Position numbers and translations under genes: made by a program. The notes under the pieces were generated by a model. The model saw only the letters and a program-made list of their open reading frames with translations, had not been told where the DNA came from and did not search any database. From Neurospora crassa OR74A (Eukaryota > Ascomycota > Sordariomycetes > Sordariales > Sordariaceae), in NCBI RefSeq assembly GCF_000182925.2, contig NC_026505.1, positions 2,976,001-3,040,000 on the forward strand: 64,000 bases of DNA. Reading direction: 5' to 3'. Shown here in pieces: positions 45,893 through 58,127 of this stretch. Each line of letters begins with the position of its first letter. The first letter of the stretch is position 1.

Positions 45893-46627
45893 GATGACTG
45901 ACGTTGGGGGGAACCGGGGAAGCAAGGAGATAGGAAATGGATTTGACGAAGCGAAGAAAGGAGGAAGCAGACGGAAGGGAAGTGGAATTCAAGGCCAAAT
46001 ATCTATTCTAGAAGCGTGAGGTGTCCCAAAGGCGGCGAACACTGGACCCAGCCAGGGAGTGACCTAAGCTCCAGCGGGACTGGGGACGACCTGAGCGGCG
46101 GGGGGACGAAAGTGCGGGTCCTCTTGGCTGCCAAGACGCGACTCTGACGAACGGGAAAAAAGTGTTGGCACCCAGTCTGCAATGTGGCCTCGACCTTCCC
46201 GTCTTTTGCCAACCCCTGCGTCACGCCTCGCTAGCTTCCACCCGTAGTTGCTAGGTATGCATTTATCAAGATCTCGTCACTGAGAAGCTTCAATTGGCGC
46301 ATATGGGAGCTTCCAGAGCTTCCACTGTTCCACAGCTTCCCCGGAGACAGGGCCCAGGGCGGGGGGCAGATCAGAGAGAACCCCCGGAAAAGTCGGGGAT
46401 TCGGCAAAGGACATGAGCTGCTCAATGAAGTGAATGATTCGTGCTGTCCAATATTCAGTTTTCAATCGTTCTTCTTTTCTTTCTTTTCCCTCTCCGATTC
46501 TAGCAGCAGGGTCAAGTGACCAGGTTTGCAAACCTGTTATGACGCTGCTCAACCGCGGACCTTCTCGCTTAGAGGGATATTTTGACGCATTGACCAACTG
46601 AAGGCTCACAACAGATGCAAGAGATTG
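45893..46627. other. Promoter region of the Irc22 gene
   Basis: About 735 bp between the Irc22 start and the 3' end of the PLP decarboxylase. I see no coding sequence. Confidence 0.5.
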
Positions 46628-48472
46628 TTATAGCGAGTTCAACACCAACTTCACAGCCGCCAGATCTTCTTCAACATCAACCCTCCAACTTCCTACAGCA
46701 ATCCGTACCGCATTCTCGCCATTCCACTTTGTTGGACTCACATACATCCTCCTTGTCTCGTTGATTTTCTCTACCAAGACCTCATTAAGGTCGGGATTCT
46801 TTGCCTTGAACAAGACGATGACGTGCGTGCAGTCGATATCAGCTGTTTCATCGGGCAGCAAATCGTACTTGTCCGAGCCCCGGATGAATGCGGCAATTCT
46901 TCGCGCTAGGTCGACCATCCTTGCCAGCATTTCGCCCATATTACCGCGGCCGAGATGCACGAGAAGAGCATATACAGGAAGGGCACGGAACCGTCGCGAG
47001 TTTTCAAGGCCTACGTGTAAGGGGCTTTGAATGTCGGTGGTGGTACCAGAGCTTGACGTTGATGCCACTGGCGCTAGGTATGCCGCGTTAGGGTTTTGGA
47101 AGACATGGCTCATAACTTCCGGACTGCTGCAGAAGAAGATGCCGTTATCATAGGGCTATCAAGACTCGATGTTAGACATGGGTTGGGTAGAGATCCCTGA
47201 ACTCTCGAGAAGGTGATCGATGAAGACTTACCACATTTAGCAACTTGTGACCATCAGCAGCTATACTGTCCGCCAACTCCAAGCCAGCAGTCCTCTCAAA
47301 CAGTTTGGCGAACCTCTCAGTCTTGGGAAGGGCGCGCGCAAATATGCCGAATGCTTTGACACATTACCACCGCCGTCAGCATCACTCTCAACCCTATCCG
47401 TCCTTGTAGGGCAGCTTTCACCTGAGGGGGTGCTTAGCAGTAACTCACCTCCATCAATGTGGATCCACGCCTTGTATCGATCGGCCAACTGCCTCAGCTC
47501 TTTCATGGTTTCGCCAGTCGTCCCAAACTGCCCGGTGTTTACCTCACCCGCGCTCACCACGATGATGTTCGCCACATCCTCGCGCTGCAATTCCCGCTCC
47601 ACGGCTTTCAAGTCCAATACCCAAGGGGCATCTGCGAACCCCAAATCCTTGACCGCCGCTCTCCCCAACCCCACGACACTCGCCGCCTTGTAAAGGGATG
47701 AGTGGCCCTTGCTCGTCAAAACCTGTACTTCCTTTACGCCCGCCGCCATACACGCAGCCAAGAGCCCCAGCTCGCCTACTCCTCCGCTCTTTTTTGCGTA
47801 TTCGGGCAGCCTTGCCGAGATGACCGCCTCCCGACCGCACGCAAGGCCCATGATATTGCTTGCTGTTGCTCCAGTCGTGAAGGTTTTGCCATGGAACCCA
47901 TCCAAATCCAAGAGCGAGCGGAGCATCGAAAGAGCATGATGCTCCACAACGGTGCTTATGGAATGAGTCGAAGGCATGTGAACCTGGACGTTCTGATCCA
48001 GTGCCGTAACCACATTATCAGCAGCCTGCGCCACGGGATGGACACCCCCCGTCACGAATCCGTAGTAGCGCGAGGAAAGCGCCTGCGAGTTGAGAGCGGG
48101 CACGATATCAGCCAAGATGTGCGTAATAAGTGTCGAGTAAAACTCCTTGCCGTCGCCGGCGAAGCCCGAGTTCTTGGGCGGCTCGTCGCCAGGGTAGATG
48201 AACGAATCGCGGCAGTAGTGTTCTACCCAGGCTTCGGCCTGAGCCAGGTCTTTCGGGCGAGGCGTGACACAGAGGTTGGGGTCAAAAGTTTGCGTGAGGA
48301 TCTGGAGAACTGTGTAGTTGACCACCAGCTTCTTGACGTCGTTCAGCCTCTCGGTTCCCTGATTGGCGGGACAGAACTCGTCGAGGAGTTCGGAAATCCT
48401 GCTTTCTAGTGGCTTGAGGATCTCGTCCACGTAGGTGGGCTGCATATGATCCGGTAGAGGTGTGCTTGCCAT
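46628..48472 (-). CDS. Group II PLP-dependent decarboxylase (aromatic amino acid/tyrosine type)
   Basis: Pyridoxal-phosphate decarboxylase (PF00282-type fold). Exons are 48472-47449, 47353-47232 and 47155-46628, giving 557 aa. GFVTGGVHPVAQAADN and TTGATASNIMGLACGREAV mark the substrate and phosphate-binding regions, and SKGHSSLYKAASVVGLG carries the His that stacks on PLP. IHIDGAFGIFARALP, created by the first splice, has the Asp that pairs with the pyridine nitrogen. ADGHKLLNV, at the second splice, has the Schiff-base lysine (about K378), followed by PYDNGIFFCSS. The DGAFG form, rather than DAAYAG, resembles fungal and bacterial tyrosine/diaminobutyrate decarboxylase-like members, so the substrate is uncertain. 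It is probably cytosolic. The ATG at 48472 is the first before the conserved sequence. Confidence 0.92.
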
Positions 48473-50944
48473 GATCGATTTGATTTCCTGGTGATGGGCT
48501 GGCTCATTCCGGTTTGATGATTGGTTTTGAATCAAGTTTAGCACAAGCTTATCGGCGCAATGGCGTGCATAAATGGCATCGATGTCTCTACTTTTATGTT
48601 GGCTTGACGGTGCTGACGAATTTTGAACGCTACCGATACTGTAGGATATATTTGGCTTGCAAGAGGACTTGATGAAATCCGACGCTGAGTCACCGCTTGC
48701 GAGCACGACGATACCTACCTAGGTACCTACTTTTTCTTACCTTCGCCCCGTGAACAAGTGATCAAATCAGTGGTCCCCGCCTTCTTTACAATTTTTTTTT
48801 TTTTTTTAGCGATCATAGATACAAACGAGAGGGTTGAGACTGATCCGATCGATTTCACGGTTTCGCCAAAAGTGTGTCTAGGTAGAGGCATACCAAACTA
48901 TCTGGACAGGTCTACTGGGCGCCCGCATTGCCAGTTGGTATACCCGGACACTTCCTAGAAACAAAAGGTTTCCGCGTTCTCGGGTCACCGGTGCTAGTGC
49001 CGCAGTATTGGGTCGGGTAGGGTGCTCTTGAACCACCTTTTTGTCTACTGTGTATGTATCCAGGCGATGATAGGAGACATATTTCTCTCCAGTAGGGCAT
49101 TTACCGACTATCACATGGGAACCCAAGGCTGGACCGGGTTCGTGGAAAATTGAAAATCGGGGTCCAGTTGGAGCCACCATTGCCCACCAGAGTGATCAAC
49201 AACAACGGCCCTTGTCTTCGGGAAGGAGCCAACGAAAATGCAGCGATGGCCCGGGATTTGGATCCTACGATGTAGATAGTTAGATACTGTACCTGACCTT
49301 TCCGTTTCCAGGTAATGCACCGATGGGTTCTTTCACTGATTTGTAGTGCTTTGAGATGAGCGATTCCTCATAGTCAGCATTCATATGCGTTAGTTCTTGG
49401 CTTGCCAGGCGTCTTATTACCAAAATCATGATCCCTCGAAGTGGCTCTGATGATATCTGTCTGAGCCGACGTCGTTGTGCCCTTGCGAATCAGTATAGAT
49501 CAGGACATATGTATGTACTGTATGTAGGGTAACATGCGTAAAGGGCCAACATGACTGGAAGATAATGACCAATTCACAAGGTACATAGGAGGGGAAGATG
49601 AGGGGACAAGCGAATGGAAATGCCCTGTGCATTCCTTTCATTGGACAGAGTTTTTGGCCTGCGCCGCCATATCGATAACGGCGATAGAGGTACCTATACT
49701 ACACTTTAAGCGCCCCGTCCCGTCCCTAGGGGCATTTTCCCCACTCAATTTCAGGACATGCCGGCTACGTGGACAGGGGCAACTTTTCTTCTCCTTGCGA
49801 AGGAATGTCTTTTGTTGTTTTGCTCTTCAAACACCACAAGAGGTCCAGAAGACGCGCGTGTCCCATCTTCCAAGTCCCGTATTTCCGTGGATGACTGCCT
49901 CTGACTGTTCGAAGACTTGCGCTCGGCGAGACAACCTACCCTCTCTACCACAGTATTCAGACCACGTTGTCCACGACTTGCAGACAAAGTTGCAGCCATC
50001 CCACCCGCAAAGATGCGTCGTATGCCTACCAATGCCGCTGCAGATGTGTTTCATTTTTGCTTCTCCCATACAGCCGGCATATGCTGCCCAGTGGGTATAA
50101 GCTGGAGAGGCCAACAATGGGGAATGGACGACACAACTTGGGAGGCCCTTCTTGGACCGTCTCCATCTCTAAGGTTCGCCATCCTAGACAGTTGACACTA
50201 TATTCACTCTCGTCTCGGACTGATCTGGTATGTCTCTGTCCTTCGATGGACACTATTGATGGCGTTGAGGCCAGGCAACACACGTATCAATCTTCACCCT
50301 TGGACACTCACCTCTTCTCTGGGGTTATGATTCCAGGGGTCTAGCGCCCTGAAAAGACTGATCCTGGAGAAGAGTCCGTGGAGAACTTCCTTGTGTGGTT
50401 CTAGACGCTTCATCCCGCGGATTCATGCCTCATTGGGCTTCGTGCTCAATGGTACCATTGGTACATACTGAATACGCCTTGAGTACGTCGAATGGTACCC
50501 TCCATGCGCCCCCCAGTGCCTCCCGTGCCTTTGTACGCACCAGACTGCTGGGTCCGTTCCACCCCATTCCCACCCCGGACACTTGACTCGCTCCCATCAA
50601 CACCCTCAGAAGCGGTGGACATCGATGCTTCCCTGTGCTTGGTCCCGTCGATAGGGTTGACCCAGATTGCTGGGACGCCCTCGAGCTTCCCAAACTTTCT
50701 CGGAACCTTTGCTTCCCCTCCTAGTTTCGACTACCGTGTCTCACCTAATTGGTACCGCCCAAAGTCGTCCTTTCGATTTTGGGGTGGCATATATTTACAA
50801 ATGTCTTTTCCTCTCTGCTCCTGCAAACTCCGTCTTACCATCTTCTTCTCCTCCTCTTCATCTGCCCTCTCGATTCTCTTCCTTTGAAGCCTTGTTGTGT
50901 CGAGCATCCATCCATTGTCATAAACCCTGTAGCCACCTACAACC
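48473..50944. other. Long divergent intergenic region
   Basis: About 2.5 kb between the decarboxylase (-) and the methyltransferase (+). A run of 16 T lies near 48790. TACCTAGGTACCTAC-type sequence occurs near 48715. Several short frames exist with no family match. I see no gene. Confidence 0.45.
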
Positions 50945-52414
50945 ATGACCTTCCTTCCGAGCAACAGCGGTTGTAACGGGTTTCAATTCACCTTTGAGAC
51001 TTACCTAGACTCCTCTTCACGAAATATTGAGGCTGACGTTAGTATCATGACGGACCAACCTCCTGGGGTTCAAGTACAAATAAGCTGACACTCGTTACAT
51101 GCAGTCGGATATCTCTAGCTCTGGCCGTGACATATAGTACATCTCACTCCCCTACATTACCCATGAATAAGACCTTGTCTCTTGGGGTGACCAGCAAATT
51201 TTCACATGTTATCCTCTCTAACGCATTACAACTAAAGTGACTCCGTTTCTCTTTCAGAGAGCATCTCCAAGTACGAGGAACAATTTGGGAGAACATACCA
51301 TTCTTATCGCGCGGGTTGTAAGTTTTACATCTCATTGTGGAGATTATTGGACTTCATTGCAAATTCACCTAGTGCACAGGTCGCACCAGACAGTTGCTAA
51401 CCGGAAGAAACAAAAAACATTCTCATAGCTTACCACTACCCCAATGACCCTACCGAAACTGAGCGTCTAGATGATCAATATGAAATCGCTAAGGAGTTGA
51501 TGGAGGGTCGCAACTACTTTGCCCCCTTTTCCCCAAAAAATTCTCCAAGAAAGGTGTTGGACATCGGTACGGGTACGGGCACATGGGCCATCGACATGGG
51601 CGATGAGTTCCCCGAGGCTGAGATTATCGGGACCGACCTCTCGCCTGTTCAACCTGATCTCGTCCCACCAAACGTCCGGTTTTTTGTGGAAGATTCGTCA
51701 GTATCTTATTGACCAAATGTCTAATTACTCTTTTCGAACATCAACACTAATCGGCCCCAACCAGATCCGAAGAATGGATATATGCCCCCAACCACTTCGA
51801 TTACATCCACACCCGATACACTCTCGGTTGCTGGAAAGATATGAAGTCTCAGATCATCCAACGAGCCTTTGCCCACCTAAAGCCGGGCGGGTGGCTCGAG
51901 TGCCAGGAGCTCAACACGCTCCCTGTTTGCGACGATGGCAGCATGACAGACGACTACAAGCTGCTGCAATGGGCTCGAGATATGGACGATGCATCCAGGG
52001 CTGCGGACCGACAGCTGGTCATTGGTGACGAAATCAAGAGGTGGCTGGAGGAGGTTGGGTTCGTGGACGTGCAGCAGATAGTGTTGAAATTACCCGTGGG
52101 TGGATGGGCCAAGGAGCCACGGCTCAAACACCTCGGAATGCTATGGCAGAGGAATCTATCGGGCGGACTGAGTGGGCTAAGTGTTGGGTTATTGCATCGT
52201 TTCGGTGGAAAGACGACAGAACAGGTTGAGGTGAGTGTCCCGTCTTGTCCATTTAGTGTGTCAAGGTGAATGAAGCACTTTGTCACTGACATATGGGTTC
52301 ATGAAACAACAGGTCGACCTGGTGGGCGTGCGGAACTCCATGTTTGACAGAAATGTCCATGCATATATGAAGATCCATGTCGTCTGGGGCCGAAAACCCG
52401 ATGGCATCTCATGA
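50945..52414 (+). CDS. LaeA-like SAM-dependent methyltransferase
   Basis: Class I methyltransferase of the fungal LaeA/TAM-domain group. The exon model is 50945-51037, 51105-51126, 51258-51314, 51429-51696, 51765-52230 and 52313-52414, giving 335 aa, the usual size. YEEQFGRTYHSYRAAYHYPND before the fold is typical of the group. Motif I is VLDIGTGTGTWAIDMG (about 100-115), the acidic loop ends IGTDLSPVQP, and RYTLGCWKDMKSQII and FAHLKPGGWLECQEL continue the fold. It closes with VVWGRKPDG. LaeA itself is a global regulator of secondary metabolism, but many paralogues exist and no velvet or biosynthetic genes are nearby, so the role is unproven. Exons 3-6 are firm. Exons 1-2 rest on splice logic and frame only; exon 2 is 22 nt with a weak GTGACA donor. 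Confidence 0.85.
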
Positions 52415-52621
52415 GTTAGGTAGATCAAAAGGCACCAAGATGAAAGAAAGCACGAAAGGTCTCCAAATGGATTTGTTTACCGCTACCATCCATCAATTCC
52501 TGTTGCTTCAACACAAGTGACTCTGAGACGAAGACGTCTCTCTTCCAACTTCAATTATCCAAAAGTCTGTTTGCCCACCCAACACTCTCCCCATCTTTGC
52601 CCAAAACTCATCCCGCACTCC

Positions 52622-53413
52622 TCACTGCTTCTCCTTAACCAGCCACTCCAGCTGCCTAATCTTCTCCTCATCCCCCTCCATCAACATCTCCAACCCCTTT
52701 CGATCCAAAAAATCATGATCAAAGACCTCCCATCCCGGCACCGTCGTCTCCGAAATAAAAACCATCTCCTCGTCCCCATCCCCTTTGCCTCCATCCTCAT
52801 CATCCTCTAGAGGCAAAACAAAAGTCCCCTTATACTTTCCCCCCTCCACTATCCACTGCACCCTCTCACCCTTTTCCACATTCTTCCCCACCACAAAACT
52901 TTCCACCCTACACGGCTTTTCATCCGCGTGCAAGATCACGTACCTGCCCCTTCCGCGATGCAGCGTGTGAATGATCCGTCCCCTGTTCCGGTGTAGGTAT
53001 CCCTTTGGCGATCCACCACCCCCACCATTGGCTCCAGTTAGGAGGTAGTAAATGGTTGTTGAAGCATTCCTCAGCTTTGGGTCAAAACCAGGGCGGTAGT
53101 AGGAGCTTGGATCAAAATTATCCGTTGAAGAACCCCGGTTAGGATCGGAGCAAGAAAAGGTGGTGGCAGGATACAGAGGAAAAGGAGAGGGTATCTTGAG
53201 CGGGTTCCGATCGGTTTCGGCCATGTAGCCGCCTTCGACGAAGGCGGTAAGGGAGAGGCTGGCGATGATGGATTGGATTGAGGATGGCTCGAGAGAGGCG
53301 TCGGGGAGGGTTTGGGGGGCGGTGATGACGACGGAGGGCGGAGGTGGGGGAAAGAGGAGGTTGTTCGTGGTGTTGTAGGAGTCGGAGCCGGAGGCGGAAG
53401 AGGAGCTGGCCAT
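52622..53413 (-). CDS. DUF985 cupin-like protein
   Basis: A single-exon protein of 263 aa from the cupin superfamily DUF985 (PF06172) group. Conserved blocks in order are IIASLSLTAFVEGGYMAETD, TTIYYLLTG, LHRNRGRIIHTLHRGRGRY, VGKNVEKGERVQWIVEGGKY and SETTVPGWEVFDHDFLD. The family folds as a small beta-barrel and has no assigned reaction; the usual metal-binding His pattern is partly kept (EGG and H in LHR and HDF). An N-terminal Ser/Pro extension of about 40 residues and an acidic Gly/Asp insert before ISETTVPG are local additions. The start is the first ATG (GCCATGG). Confidence 0.88.
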   Translation of the reverse strand: MASSSSASGSDSYNTTNNLLFPPPPPSVVITAPQTLPDASLEPSSIQSIIASLSLTAFVEGGYMAETDRNPLKIPSPFPLYPATTFSCSDPNRGSSTDNFDPSSYYRPGFDPKLRNASTTIYYLLTGANGGGGGSPKGYLHRNRGRIIHTLHRGRGRYVILHADEKPCRVESFVVGKNVEKGERVQWIVEGGKYKGTFVLPLEDDEDGGKGDGDEEMVFISETTVPGWEVFDHDFLDRKGLEMLMEGDEEKIRQLEWLVKEKQ

Positions 53414-55587
53414 GGCGAGGGTGGGGGGGTTGAGGGTTGTTGCTTGGAGGAATGAGGTTGAGTGTCGAGTTGATGAGTTTCTTGTGTTGTCCTAGCCGAT
53501 GAGAAGCTTGATATATGTTGTTATGCGGGGCGTAGGCGTTACGAGGTTCTCTTCGTTTTATGTTGCCCACGTAACTTTGGTCGAAACTTCGGTCCCGTCC
53601 GTATGAGCTGGGTCTCCCTGGGTTGGGTAGGAGCGGGAATTGTTGGCGTCAAGCAGGGAAGCTGAGGTAAGAAAAAGTTGCTGGTGCTTTCAGAGGGATG
53701 ACGACGGGAGCATAGACTAGGAACACATAAATTGCAAATGTTACAAGTCGTGTGATTGGACATGCATTGTCATCATTGTTGGATGCAAGAGCGTAGCAGA
53801 AATCCACAGTATCTTCAATCGGTGATTTGACATGTTGGCCGGTGTTTTGGTGTATGTGTAAGTGGTAATTATTGCCGGAGAGTGGAGCCGACTTATCGGG
53901 CGATAGGCGGGAAAGGCAGGCCCGGGCCCTACGGGTGTGGAAGCGCTGGTGATGATTGTCCCACGAGGCCATGGTTGGCGCGACGGCTGCCGCACCGTGC
54001 TTCGAAAAGTTACAGTTATTCGGTCGCTGGTAGGTATGAAGTCTGGGTTTGTTTTCATTGGGATAAACTGCATTTTCAATGGTGGTACACGACACAATCT
54101 AACCCTGGTTTCAACTAGAGGTAGACTGGCACAAAAAAGCCAAAGCCTTTACTGAATTCACTATTTCTATTAGATGGACGCCGTGAGATTGATTTCCTAA
54201 GTGTAGGTCTTCCATGCAGTCTCAAAGGCTTTGAGGATTACAGTGAGAGAGACCTAAGAGGACGCCCATAAGAGGCTCTTGTGGCGTCCTAAACCCTTGT
54301 TATTGTCTCATATCGCTTCAAACAGGGACAGTTCCCTTTCTCTTTATAAAAGGCTGATGAGAGCCCAAAACATCGTCGGTCCCGCTTACAGTAAGTAGTC
54401 AAAAGACTAGACTAATTAACTAACAAGCTAGCAGTGAATTGTACACACAGGCAGCCATACTGGCACCGTTGGCTAACATGAGCGAGGGTCACATATCCCT
54501 AACCCTGGAAGTACGTTCAGCATCACAACGAGACCTGATTTCAACCCTGATAAGCTGTTGTTTCCATATCTCAGGGACCAGATCTTCTTTCTTTCTCTTT
54601 TCTTTCCATTGGTCAAGGCAATGGAAAACTGAATAGCAAGCGATCCGGTGCAACAGCAATGCTTATCAAGGCCCATACGGGTAGCTGGGATATACTAGCG
54701 TCGGATGGGTTCTGGGAAAAGGGGTCATTACAGCTGGCAAGGGGGCTGCCCTTGGCTGGGGACATTATTCTTTATCTTTTCACATTGGAGACAGAACACG
54801 GACGGATACCTTGAGGGCGATGGAACCCCTCTTCTTGTTTGCTTCCTTGGCGGGCAGTGCTAAACTGAAAAAGGTTGGAGGATCAGCCATGATTATTTGG
54901 CTTTATAGGGGTGCCCAGCAGAGGACGTGAGCACCTCGGCGGATCGCCAGGGTGAGTCTTGGGTGACTTGGAGTGACAGATGTACCAAGTATACGAGAAG
55001 GTCGAGACAAAGGATAACCTCCAACGTCATGAACAGAAAAGCAGCTGTGTTGTTGACATCACCCTTCCCTTCCCAGGGCCGCCCTAACACTCTACGCACC
55101 TATGCCCGTTCATTCGAGTCCACCTAGGTCCTAGCACTCCTACCTCTCTACAAGTAGACGGAGACACAACACAAATACTTGTACCGGCCGGGCCGTCCGA
55201 CCTTATTTCCAACCTAAGTCCAGTCCGGGTCCCAATTGGCGTCACAACCTAACCCCTGTCAACCACCCAGTCCACCAGCCTGGACGCTTGCTGGTTTTAG
55301 CGGCTCGCTCCCGAGTCCCAACCTTCCATCCGACGGGTCCATCCATCCATCCAAGTAATCCTACACAACACTTTTCACGCTTCACCTCATCTTCGCACTC
55401 TACAATCCAAACCACATCTCCATTCCTGTCCAACCCAACCCAAACCTACCACGGCCCCCAACACCCATCGCCAACCCGCCCGAACAATCCGACCCTTCTG
55501 GAACAGGACAGTCTACCGACACCTTACGCGCAACCCACTGGGTAGTCCGAACCACCTGTCCCGCCCGGTCCCGTGTCCTCGCGCGAC
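53414..55587. other. Divergent intergenic region
   Basis: About 2.2 kb between the DUF985 gene (-) and the ArfGAP gene (+). C/T-rich, CCA-rich sequence near 55320-55560 precedes the ArfGAP start and is probably 5' UTR. I see no gene. Confidence 0.45.
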
Positions 55588-58127
55588 ATGTCGGGAACAA
55601 TGAGCAAGCGCCAACAGGCGCGCAACGAAAAGGTGCTCCACGAACTCGCCCAAGCTCCCGGTAACAATGTTTGTGCCGACTGTTCCGCACGGAATCCAAG
55701 TATGTTTCCCCAATTGTCTGCCATGATGGCTTCATCCCACTCCCTCCGCCCTCCGCTTCAGACGATGACCAACTAACCCATCTTCCTCCACAGCTTGGGC
55801 ATCATGGAGCGTACGTCTACATATTACCCCCTCCTTGTGGTCGCGATCCGTACAACAGCAGTTCTGTGCCCGATTCTTCGTCTAGCCACATGATCTCCCC
55901 CCACGCGCAGGACTTTGCTAATAGTATTTCGCTTTTCAGTTGGGAATCTTCCTGTGTATGCGGTGCGCCACCATCCACCGCAAGTTGGGCACCCACATCT
56001 CCAAGGTCAAGTCATTGAGCATGGATAGTTGGTCCAACGAGCAAGTCGAGGTATGCACATATGCTATGCCCACGTTATACTCCCCCCTCCCCCCTCTGCA
56101 TGGACGCTCACTCTTTTCTCGCGCTTCAGAACATGAAAAAGGTTGGCAACATTGCCTCCAACAAGACATACAACCCCGACAACAAAAAGCCGCCGATACC
56201 GGTCGACGCCGACGAGGTGGATTCCGCGATGGAGAGGTTCATTCGCCAAAAATACATGCAGCGATCCCTGGCGGGCGCCAAGAAGCACAACACCGGCAGC
56301 ACATCATCTGACGAAACGCCCCCACCGCTCCCCCCGAAAACCGGCAATCGATTTGGCTTGAGGTCGGCGTCATCCATATTCCCACTTGGCTCGAAGAAGA
56401 AACACGATACGGGCAGGTCGGCCTCTCCTGGGCCACGGAGTCCAGCATCTCCTCGGAGCAATGGGGGCTTTGGGGCAACGGTTCGATTCGAGAGCGACGA
56501 CGCCGACGAAACCGAGATCAAACTATCCAAGCTGCGGGATATGGGCTTTAAAGATGAGCAAAGGAATGCCATGGTTCTTAAGGGGGTCGGCGGAAATTTG
56601 GAAAAGACGATCGAGGCGTTGGTTAGGCTGGGAGAGGGAAGCGAGGCACGAACACCGCTCAACCTAAACAAGAAGCAGACACCCGCGACCTCTAGCCAGA
56701 GTTTGGCGCCATCGACAGCCAGCCAGGACGCGGCTCGCGGACGACCGATTAGCCCGGCCAGCACGAACCCGTTCGATATGCTTGACCATGCACCACTGCC
56801 CCCTCAGCCATTGTCCACTCAATCGACAGGCACGCTACAAAACAGAAACCCTTATAATATGACTACGACAAATCCCTTTGGCGTACCCCAGCAGACGGTC
56901 CCTCAGCAACAGCAACCCCAGCAGCAACAGGCCATGTCTGCCTTCGATCAAGCTTTCCAGAACCTCTCGCTTGCTCCTCCGTCTCAGCCGCTTTTCCCTC
57001 ATCATACAGGTGGACTCATTGCTACTCAGCAGCAGAATCTTCCAGCAGGATATCAGCAACCCCAGATGACAGGGCCAGCTCAGCAGCACTATTCATCGAT
57101 TGCTCTAACCAGCAACCAGACTTTCCCCCTGACGTCGCAAACTACCGGAGGTGGCTATAACCCATTTTTCAATAATCAACAACAGCAACAGCAACAGCAA
57201 CAGCAGCCTCAGACCCAGTACCAGTCCCAACAAATTCAGCAACCAATGACCATTAATACGACAGGTTACGCAGGTAGCTACGCAAACAACCCTTTTGCCA
57301 AGTCACCAACAAGGTTGCAATCACCTACCCTTACACAAATACCCGAACAGTCGCAACAGAGCTTCTACGCTGGCGCACAAGCTCAGGCTCCTGCCGCCAT
57401 GCCTCTGAGCATGCAACAGACAGGGAACAATCCCTTTTTCAACCAGGCCATGGGTGGAATTCCCCAGCAGCAGCCGCAACAGGTACCTCAACAACAATAC
57501 GGGCTCGCACCACAGTACCAGGCACAAGGTCAAACTCAAGGACAGATGCAAATGCAAGCTTCTCAAGTACCCCAGATGCCTCAGATGCCCCAGGCGCAGC
57601 AAGTCGGATATGCGCCACAGCAAATTCAACCACAGCAGCAACAACAACAACAACAACAACAACAGCAACAGCAGTATCAGCAACAATACCAACCTCAGCG
57701 ACCCGACAAGGCGTCCATCTTGGCTCTATATAACTATCCACAGCTTGCTCCTCAACCGCCCCCGGCGCAACAGCAAAACCCGGCTCAGGTTCAAGGCCAG
57801 CAGCCTTTCGCGCAAGCTGGACCAGCCAACGGGGCCTTTTCTCCGCAGGGACAGTCTCAACAGCAGCAGCAGCCGCAGCAGCAGCAGCAACAACAACAGC
57901 AACAGGTACAGCAGCTACAGAACCAAGGGGCAGGAAGTCAAATGGTGGGAAGCAAAAACCCATTCATGAGCGCAGGTGGAACAGCTCAGGGACAACAGCA
58001 AAACATGGCGGCACCCAAGGCGTACAACGCCAGCAGGGAAAGCGTAATGGCCTTGGGGATGGAATGGACAAATGGGAGGCATAGTCCAGATGCCTTTGCT
58101 AATCTGAGCGCAAGAAGCGGGCATTGA
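55588..58127 (+). CDS. Gts1-like ArfGAP with UBA and polyglutamine tracts
   Basis: GTPase-activating protein for Arf, with the layout of yeast Gts1. Exons are 55588-55699, 55794-55810 (17 nt), 55940-56050 and 56130-58127, giving 745 aa. The zinc finger is C29/C32 (CADC) and C49/C52 (CMRC), the canonical CxxC-x16-CxxC, with the catalytic Arg57 in HRKLGTH. The short exon 2 supplies TWASWS between the Cys pairs, so it is essential. A UBA domain follows at about 210-250 (KLSKLRDMGFKDEQRNAMVL). The remainder is a long Gln/Pro/Asn-rich tail with glutamine runs of 10 and 14 and NPF-like motifs (TNPF, NNPF, KNPF) that could bind EH domains. Vesicle-traffic work is expected from the family; NPF binding is inferred. 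Confidence 0.93.
57633..57674 (+). repeat. CAG/CAA tract encoding 14 glutamines
   Basis: The longest of several glutamine runs in the ArfGAP gene; others lie near 57177-57206 and 57860-57905. Mixed CAA and CAG codons suggest selection for the peptide or limited slippage. Confidence 0.95.
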
